Shown here: positions 14,258-18,917 of the stretch, one piece after another
How the letters are laid out: every line of letters starts with the position of its first letter
Position numbering within the stretch: position 1 is the stretch's first letter
Assembly: GCA_002309585.1 (NCBI GenBank)
Contig: DBXN01000064.1
Location: forward strand, 1-18,917
Source: Verrucomicrobia bacterium UBA1211
GTDB lineage: Bacteria > Verrucomicrobiota > Kiritimatiellia > RFP12 > UBA1067
Reading direction: 5' to 3'
DNA length: 18,917 nt
The notes under the pieces: model-generated
Seen by the model: the letters and a program-made list of their open reading frames with translations, nothing else
Database searches by the model: none
What the model was told of the DNA's origin: nothing
Program-made: the position numbers and the translations under genes

Positions 14258-15532
14258 TTATTCCCATTCGATGGTTGCCGGCGGTTTGCTGGTGATGTCG
14301 TAGACCACGCGGTTCACCTGCGGCACCTTCTCGGTGATCGCGATCGAAACACGCTCCAGCAGATCCATCGGGAGTTTCACGAATTTGGCGGTCATGAAGT
14401 CATTCGTGTTCACCGCGCGCAACGCGACGGTGTACGCATAGGTCCGCGCGTCGTTCGCCACGCCGACCGACCGATTCGCCGTCAGCACCGCGAAGTACTG
14501 GCTCGCCTCCTTACCGCCGAACCCGGCCGAGACGATCTCCGCCCGGAAGATCGCGTCCGCTTCACGGAGAATGTCCAGCTTCTCGCGCGTCAGCTCGCCG
14601 ATGCACCGCACGCCCAAGCCCGGTCCCGGGAAGGGCTGGCGCAACGCGATCGATGTGGGGATGCCCAACGCGAGCGCCACCTGGCGGACTTCATCCTTGA
14701 AGAGGTATTTCAGCGGCTCGACCAGTCCCTTGAAGTTGATCTTCTCCGGCAAACCGCCGACGTTGTGGTGCGCCTTCACCTTCTTGCCGCCATCCCAGCC
14801 GCTCTCGATGATGTCGGGATAGATCGTGCCCTGGATCAGATAATCGGGATCGCCGGCGGCATGGGCCTCTTCCTCGAAGACGCGGATGAACTCCTCGCCG
14901 ATAATCTTCCGTTTACGCTCCGGATCGGTCACTCCGGCCAGTTTTCCCAAGAAACGGTCCGAAGCGTCCAGCGACCGCAACGCCATCCCGAATTTGCCCT
15001 GGAAGACCGACGCAACCTCTTCCGGCTCGCCCTTACGCATCAACCCGTGATCGACAAAGACGCAGGTCAACCGATCACCCAGCGCCCGGTGCGCCAGCAC
15101 CGCGCAGACGGAGGAATCGACCCCGCCCGACATCGCCAGCAGCGCACGGCCATCCCCCACCTGCGCCCGGATTGCATCAATCGCCTCATTGATGAACGCT
15201 TCAATCGTCCAGTCCTGGCGGACCCCGCATGTCCGGATCAGAAAATCGTCCAGCGCCTCATCGGTGTAATCGGCGGTTCCCATATCGATCGTCGGGATAC
15301 CGAGTTTCGTCAGATCGGCCGCCGGCTCACGCCCAAGGGTCGCCTCGCCGCACCGCGCACCGCGTTGCAGCACCAGCGCCTTCGGATTGAGCGCCATAAT
15401 CCGGTCTTCATTAGCCGTATACGGAAGAACCTCGCAATAGATGTTCAGCTTCCGAATCCGTTTCGCCGCCGCCTGACTGTTGATGGCGCCGAAATCCAGA
15501 ACCACCACGGTATCATGTTTGGACTTGTCCAT
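14258..15532 (-). CDS. guaA: GMP synthase with in-frame loss of the glutaminase catalytic region
   Basis: 424 residues against about 510-525 for a normal bacterial GuaA. The synthetase part is complete: ATP-pyrophosphatase P-loop SGGVDS at 135-140, VFVDHGLMRKGE (158-169), GTIYPDIIES (235-244), HHNVGGLP (255-262), PFPGPGLG (300-307) and the canonical C-terminus KPPATIEWE. It makes GMP from XMP and ATP with ammonia as nitrogen donor. The N-terminal class I amidotransferase domain (normally about 200 residues) is cut to about 95. It still begins like the family (VVLDFG, then SQAAAKRIRKLNIYCEVLPY and NPKALVL). The SGGP loop is replaced by QRGARCGE, and the chain jumps from LGIP (77-80) to DDFLIRTCG (95-103). 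The nucleophile Cys and the His and Glu of the triad are all gone. The protein should not hydrolyse glutamine. GGAG lies 11 bases before the ATG; 52 bases separate it from flotillin. Confidence 0.9.
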   Translation of the reverse strand: MDKSKHDTVVVLDFGAINSQAAAKRIRKLNIYCEVLPYTANEDRIMALNPKALVLQRGARCGEATLGREPAADLTKLGIPTIDMGTADYTDEALDDFLIRTCGVRQDWTIEAFINEAIDAIRAQVGDGRALLAMSGGVDSSVCAVLAHRALGDRLTCVFVDHGLMRKGEPEEVASVFQGKFGMALRSLDASDRFLGKLAGVTDPERKRKIIGEEFIRVFEEEAHAAGDPDYLIQGTIYPDIIESGWDGGKKVKAHHNVGGLPEKINFKGLVEPLKYLFKDEVRQVALALGIPTSIALRQPFPGPGLGVRCIGELTREKLDILREADAIFRAEIVSAGFGGKEASQYFAVLTANRSVGVANDARTYAYTVALRAVNTNDFMTAKFVKLPMDLLERVSIAITEKVPQVNRVVYDITSKPPATIEWE

Positions 15533-15584
15533 ACGATCGCTTACTCCACGTTGGGTTGTTGATTGAGAAAAGAACCGAAGAAAA

Positions 15585-17243
15585 TCACTTCGCCGCCCCG
15601 GACTCCGCCTCTGGCGCGGGTGCCGTCTCCTTCACCTTGCCGAGATAATCCGGGAGCGAGACGCCGGCCATCGCCGCCACATCCTGAAGCGGCGGAATCG
15701 ACTTAACGAGGCTGGAGACGAAATTGGCGGTCGAGGAACCCTTCTCGGCATTACCCGAATCCCAGACCGTCACCTTGTCGATCTTCAGGTTGCTGATCGC
15801 CTCGGTCTGGCGCTTCACGATCTCCTCCAACTTCTCGATCATCAGCATCGTCGCGGCGGATTGCGCATTGCCACCCGCGCCCGCGATCAGCATCTGGTAA
15901 CCTTCGGCCTTGCTCTGCAACACCTTCCGGACACCTTCCGCCTCGGCCTCGTACCGCAGCAACGCGCCGTCCGCCTCGCCCTTCGCGACGGCGCGGATCC
16001 GGTCCGCATCACCCGCCGCCAACTGACGCACACGGTCCGCCTCACCGGCGGCGAGCTGGCGCACGCGGTCCGCCTCGGCCTGCGCCTCGATCAGAATCTT
16101 CTGCCGCTCAATCTCCTTCTGGGTCAGTTCCGCCGCGCGCAACCGCTCCAACTCGGCCTGATACTGCGCCTTCTGGATCTCCACCTCCGCCGTCCGGCGG
16201 GCAACCTCCGCGACCCGCTGCGCCTCGGCGGTCCGGACCGCCAGCCGCGCATTGGAATCGGCGATCTCGGCCTTCGAGGCGTTTTCGCCGTCAACCGCCG
16301 CCGACTCCTGCTTCGCCACATAGATACGCTGATCGGCGATCGCGCGCATCTTGCCCTTCTCCTGCTCCGCGAAGTTCTCCATCAGCTTGATTTCCCGCTG
16401 ACGGTTCGCCTCGGACTCACCGACCACCGCGGTCATCTCCTGCTCCGCGATGAAGATGCGTTGCCCGGCCTCGGCCTGCTTCTTGCCCTTCTCCGCCTCG
16501 GCGACGTTCTCGGCGACCCGGACGGTCATCTCGCGTGTGTTCTCCGACTCACCGATGTTACCGAGTTTCGTCTGCTGCGCCACATCGATCTTCGCCTTGT
16601 TGATCGCCTCGGCGGCGGCCTTCTTACCGATGCTCTCGATGTAGTTCGACTCGTCCGTGATATCGGTGATGTTCACGTTGATCAGGTTCAGACCGATCTT
16701 GTTGAGTTCCGGCTCGACATTCTTACGGATCTCGACCAGGAAGCTCTCGCGGTCCTGGTTGATCTGCTCGATCGTCAGGGAGGCGACGGTCAGACGCAGC
16801 TGGCCGAAGATGATCTCCTTCGCCATATCCTCGATCTGCGTCGGGGCCAGGCCGAGCAGACGTTCGGCCGCATTGACCATCACCGCCGGATCGGTGCTGA
16901 TACCGACCGTGAAGGTACTCGGCACGTCGATACGGATGTTCTGAAAAGAGAGGGCATTCCGCAGCGGGATGCTGATGGTCATCGGGGTCAGGCTGATGTA
17001 GGCGTAATCCTGGATCAGCGGGATCACGAAACGGCCGCCGCCATGGATGCAGTGCGACGAACGGTTCCCCGAAACCTTACCGTAGATCACCAGGATCCGG
17101 TCGGAGGGGCACCGCTTGTACATCCGCGCGATCATGATCAGCGTCACGAAGAAGACTAAAACCAACGCCAAAACGATAATCATCGCACTTGACATCCCCG
17201 AAATGGAGAAGCCCGGATCCGCGAAAAAGAGAGAAGCCACCAT
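15585..17243 (-). CDS. Flotillin-like SPFH-domain protein
   Basis: 552 residues from the ATG at 17243, chosen because AAAGGA (17252-17257) lies 8 bases upstream; the frame extends 12 codons further but without a suitable ribosome site. A membrane segment (about 19-40) is followed by an SPFH/band-7 domain (about 43-225: SDRILVIYGKVSG, GGGRFVIPLIQDY, the EIRKNVEPELNKIGLNLINV stretch). Then comes a long Ala/Glu/Lys-rich coiled coil (about 205-450) with exact 44- and 11-residue periods, and a C-terminal region with GGNAQSAATMLMIEKLEEI, typical of flotillins. Flotillins assemble into large membrane oligomers that organise functional microdomains. The gene is 16 bases downstream of an NfeD-type gene, the classic NfeD/flotillin pair, and 52 bases before guaA. 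It is closest in design to FloT/YuaG and YqiK; I cannot choose between these names. Confidence 0.93.
   Translation of the reverse strand: MVASLFFADPGFSISGMSSAMIIVLALVLVFFVTLIMIARMYKRCPSDRILVIYGKVSGNRSSHCIHGGGRFVIPLIQDYAYISLTPMTISIPLRNALSFQNIRIDVPSTFTVGISTDPAVMVNAAERLLGLAPTQIEDMAKEIIFGQLRLTVASLTIEQINQDRESFLVEIRKNVEPELNKIGLNLINVNITDITDESNYIESIGKKAAAEAINKAKIDVAQQTKLGNIGESENTREMTVRVAENVAEAEKGKKQAEAGQRIFIAEQEMTAVVGESEANRQREIKLMENFAEQEKGKMRAIADQRIYVAKQESAAVDGENASKAEIADSNARLAVRTAEAQRVAEVARRTAEVEIQKAQYQAELERLRAAELTQKEIERQKILIEAQAEADRVRQLAAGEADRVRQLAAGDADRIRAVAKGEADGALLRYEAEAEGVRKVLQSKAEGYQMLIAGAGGNAQSAATMLMIEKLEEIVKRQTEAISNLKIDKVTVWDSGNAEKGSSTANFVSSLVKSIPPLQDVAAMAGVSLPDYLGKVKETAPAPEAESGAAK
15975..16073 (-). 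repeat. Three-fold 33-base in-frame tandem repeat in the flotillin coiled coil
   Basis: Residues 391-423 contain ADRVRQLAAGE, ADRVRQLAAGD and ADRIRAVAKGE in tandem, an 11-residue (33-base) period. Confidence 0.8.
16158..16553 (-). repeat. Three-fold 132-base in-frame repeat in the flotillin coiled coil
   Basis: Residues 231-362 form three units of exactly 44 residues starting GESENTREM (231), GESEANRQRE (275) and GENASKAEI (319). The first two share the EKGK and QRI(F/Y)(I/V)A(E/K)QE blocks at the same offsets; the third is more diverged. 44 is four times 11, the period of the repeat at 391-423. Confidence 0.7.
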
Positions 17244-17259
17244 CGTTGTATTCCTTTCG

Positions 17260-17832
17260 TTATTTGCCCGCGCCGTCAATCGGCACGACCTTCAAAATTC
17301 CATCCGCCTCCGCCACCCGGACCGGCGTACCGGTCGGCAGCGGAAGCGTCGCGTCCGCGCCCCGCGCGTCAAAGATCTTCTTCGCGCCGCGCACGGTCAC
17401 TTCCACCTGCCCGGTCTGCCCCGGCTGGATCGTAAGATAGACTGTCCCGGTCGCCCCGACCGCATCCGAGAGATGGATGGTACCGTCGCTCTGGAGTTTG
17501 CGCGACGCCTGGAACATCTTGGCGATCACCAGCATCGTCAACGTCCCGATCACCAGACTCGCCGCGACCGCCACCGCGACCGAACACTTCGCCCGCAGAA
17601 GAAGATAACCGCTCAAACCGAACATCAGCAGGAACGCGGTCAGACTGTGGAGCGAGAAAACCTTGAAATCATCAACAGGAGACGACCCGTCCCCCGGATC
17701 ATCGGGGACATCCCCGACGTCGGCGCCGTCACCTCCGTCATCCCCTAATCCGCAGAAAAGGAGAATGGAACGCAAAAGAAAAAGGGTCCCGCCGATTATC
17801 GCGCAATAAAGATAAAATCGATCTACAAACAT
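17260..17832 (-). CDS. NfeD-family membrane protein (flotillin partner, YuaF-like)
   Basis: 190 residues. Membrane segments are predicted at about 5-27, 60-80 and 84-105. An unusually acidic, Gly-rich linker (about 29-55, with GDDGGDGADVGDVPDDPGDG) separates the first two. The C-terminal 75 residues (about 116-190: VGATGTVYLTIQPGQTGQVE, then a TPVRVAEADG stretch) fit the OB-fold of NfeD1b/YuaF proteins. These pair with flotillins in membrane microdomains and are commonly encoded directly next to them. Here the flotillin gene starts 16 bases downstream. GGGAG lies 8 bases before the ATG, and a candidate promoter sits at 17864-17892, so this gene likely opens the long transcript that runs to dctQ. 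Confidence 0.88.
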   Translation of the reverse strand: MFVDRFYLYCAIIGGTLFLLRSILLFCGLGDDGGDGADVGDVPDDPGDGSSPVDDFKVFSLHSLTAFLLMFGLSGYLLLRAKCSVAVAVAASLVIGTLTMLVIAKMFQASRKLQSDGTIHLSDAVGATGTVYLTIQPGQTGQVEVTVRGAKKIFDARGADATLPLPTGTPVRVAEADGILKVVPIDGAGK

Positions 17833-17863
17833 GGCATGAACTCCCTTTTAAAACACCGTGATT

Positions 17864-17892
17864 ATCTTAAGAAAAGACGGTGCGATTTGCAA
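17864..17892 (-). promoter_or_regulatory. Candidate promoter for the NfeD-flotillin-guaA-TRAP run
   Basis: On the minus strand TTGCAA (17887-17892) and TAAGAT (17864-17869) are 17 bases apart, each matching consensus at 4 of 6 positions, about 32 bases before the ATG at 17832. It lies just downstream of the strong hairpin at 17908-17963. Confidence 0.4.
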
Positions 17893-17907
17893 GCGTCCAT
17901 CGCGAAA

Positions 17908-17963
17908 AGTTGAAATGAAACGGCGCGGCGGCATCGCTGCCGCCGCGCCGTTTCATTTCAACT
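17908..17963 (-). terminator. Perfect 26-bp-stem hairpin, likely terminator of the PFOR gene
   Basis: Arms 17908-17933 and 17938-17963 are exact reverse complements around a TCGC loop. The stem core is very GC-rich (CGGCGCGGCGGCA) and its base is AT-rich. Read on the minus strand it begins 16 bases after the PFOR stop and is followed by TTT then CGCG, so the U-tract is short. Position and strength support termination of the upstream gene and insulation of the next promoter. Confidence 0.8.
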
Positions 17964-17979
17964 GATCCACCGATCCGGC

Positions 17980-18917
17980 TTACAGCTTCTCAAGACCCGC
18001 GAGCTTGGTCAGCAGCTCATAGTTCTCTTTGAAGCCGTCCTCGGCGCGCTGGAGCATCGCCTGCGCGTTCGGGTTGGCCTTGAGGAGCTGCTTGAAGCGG
18101 TTCTCCGCCGTCGCCGTCGCCGCGAAGGAGATCGTCGCGGCCTTGGAGTCGAGCGTGAGGCCGTTCTTGCCCTCGGCCGCCGCCGTCGGGTTGTACCGCC
18201 ACAGCGGGAAGTGGACGGAATCGACCGCGATCTTCTGGCGCTCGGGACCATTCGCCGTGTTGATGCCCTGCTCGATGCAGTGCGCGTAAGCGATGATCAG
18301 CGCCGGACCGTTGTAGGCCTCGGCCTCGTTGAAGGCCTTGACCGTCGCGGCCGGGTTGGCACCCATCGAGACATACGCGATGTAGACGTTCTTGTACTGC
18401 ATCTGCATCAGACCGAGGTTCTTCTTGGCCTGGGTCTTGCCGGATGCCGCGAACTTCGCGATCGCGCCGATCGGGGTGGACTTGGACGCCTGGCCGCCTG
18501 TGTTGGAGTAGACCTCGGTGTCCATCACCAGAATCTTGATGTTCTTGCCGGAGGCGAGCACGTGATCGAGACCGCCGTAACCGATATCGTACGCCCAGCC
18601 GTCACCGCCGAGAATCCAGACGGACTTCCGGACCAGGTTATCCGCGACCGCCAGCAACTGGGCGCAGAGCTCGCACCCGGCCGCCTTGCCAGCCTCGCAG
18701 AAGGGCTTCAGCTGCGCCACCAGGCCGCGCATCTCCTCGACGCCCTGGCCCTTGGCATCATACTGATCGACCGTCTTGATCTTCTCGCAGAGGGCCTTCA
18801 TCTCAGCCGGGGTCTTCTCGCCCGCGATCGCCTTGTCGATCAGCTCCATCGCATAGCCGTAGAGCTTATCGGCGGAGACGCGCATACCCATACCGAACTG
18901 GGCGTTGTCCTCGAAGA
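17980..18917 (-). CDS. nifJ: Pyruvate:ferredoxin (flavodoxin) oxidoreductase, C-terminal part (5' end outside window)
   Basis: 311 residues at the C-terminus of a protein normally about 1,170-1,200 long; the frame is open through the window edge, beginning FEDNAQFG, a typical PFOR segment, so the ATG at 18891 is internal. The visible part holds the thiamine diphosphate domain: GGDGWAYDIGYGG with the metal-binding GDG, then ILVMDTEVYSNTGGQASKST and AKFAASGK. The KNVYIAYVSMGANPAATVKA and PALIIAYAHCIEQG segments and the final C-terminal extension (VHFPLWRYNP onward) are also characteristic of single-chain PFOR. The enzyme oxidatively decarboxylates pyruvate to acetyl-CoA in the cytoplasm and reduces ferredoxin or flavodoxin, a mark of anaerobic metabolism. 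The gene ends before a strong hairpin, so it is transcriptionally separate from the NfeD run. The ferredoxin-like Fe-S domain lies outside the window. Confidence 0.95.
   Translation of the reverse strand, partial: FEDNAQFGMGMRVSADKLYGYAMELIDKAIAGEKTPAEMKALCEKIKTVDQYDAKGQGVEEMRGLVAQLKPFCEAGKAAGCELCAQLLAVADNLVRKSVWILGGDGWAYDIGYGGLDHVLASGKNIKILVMDTEVYSNTGGQASKSTPIGAIAKFAASGKTQAKKNLGLMQMQYKNVYIAYVSMGANPAATVKAFNEAEAYNGPALIIAYAHCIEQGINTANGPERQKIAVDSVHFPLWRYNPTAAAEGKNGLTLDSKAATISFAATATAENRFKQLLKANPNAQAMLQRAEDGFKENYELLTKLAGLEKL

Noticed and set aside
14258..15532. guaA shortening as a frameshift or pseudogene
   Set aside because: One uninterrupted frame covers both the N-terminal remnant and the intact synthetase with the normal C-terminus, so no frameshift is visible. 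Only an assembly deletion remains possible.
14252..15562. Plus-strand open frame of 436 codons opposite guaA
   Set aside because: The product is a low-information Arg/Asp/His-rich shadow of guaA, and the guaA strand carries conserved motifs.
15861..17159. Plus-strand open frame of 432 codons opposite flotillin
   Set aside because: It is a Leu/Arg/Asp-rich reverse reading of the coiled-coil repeats with no domain or signal.
18892..18917. Start of the PFOR gene at the ATG at 18891
   Set aside because: The upstream codons read FEDNAQFG, a conserved PFOR segment, so the gene continues past the window edge.

Overview
The window (about 60% G+C) reads as a chromosomal segment of an anaerobic, glycan-using bacterium, most likely from the PVC superphylum (Kiritimatiellota/Lentisphaerota/Verrucomicrobiota-like). 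Points for this are a Tat-exported Gfo/Idh/MocA oxidoreductase, a secreted alpha-galactosidase-like enzyme with an NPCBM domain, a pyruvate:ferredoxin oxidoreductase, and intergenic heptamer repeats of the kind that give spurious 'STLN' peptides. The taxonomic call is inference. There is no rRNA, tRNA, CRISPR array, transposase or phage gene. Coding density is high and no gene-free stretch exceeds 300 bases.

Layout. 1-482 (-): 5' part of a Gfo/Idh/MocA oxidoreductase that leaves the window. 592-3651 (-): GH36/GH27-type glycosidase with FN3 and NPCBM domains. 3774-4802 (-): secreted protein of unknown family. 4803-5047: divergent promoter region. 5048-6562 (+): fusion of a calcineurin-like metallophosphoesterase and a PHP-domain phosphoesterase. 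6663-10263 (+): tightly coupled operon of a membrane protein, an orphan solute-binding protein and the tRNA thiolase mnmA, ending in a tandem heptamer repeat that supplies the mnmA stop codon. 10377-11795 (-): AT-richer anchored protein of unknown function. 11890-17832 (-): run of six genes with very short gaps, in transcription order an NfeD-type protein, flotillin, guaA, an alpha/beta hydrolase, TRAP dctP and TRAP dctQ. 17908-17963: a 26-bp-stem hairpin. 17980-18917 (-): 3' end of pyruvate:ferredoxin (flavodoxin) oxidoreductase.

How it fits together. The left end looks catabolic (glycoside cleavage plus sugar oxidation). The long minus-strand run joins a membrane-microdomain module (NfeD plus flotillin), GMP synthesis and a TRAP uptake system that lacks its large permease in this window. 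The most striking observation is that guaA encodes a complete ATP-pyrophosphatase/synthetase half, but about 100 residues of its glutaminase domain, including the whole catalytic Cys-His-Glu triad, are missing in frame. The second is the two-phosphoesterase fusion at 5048-6562, in which both sets of metal ligands look intact.
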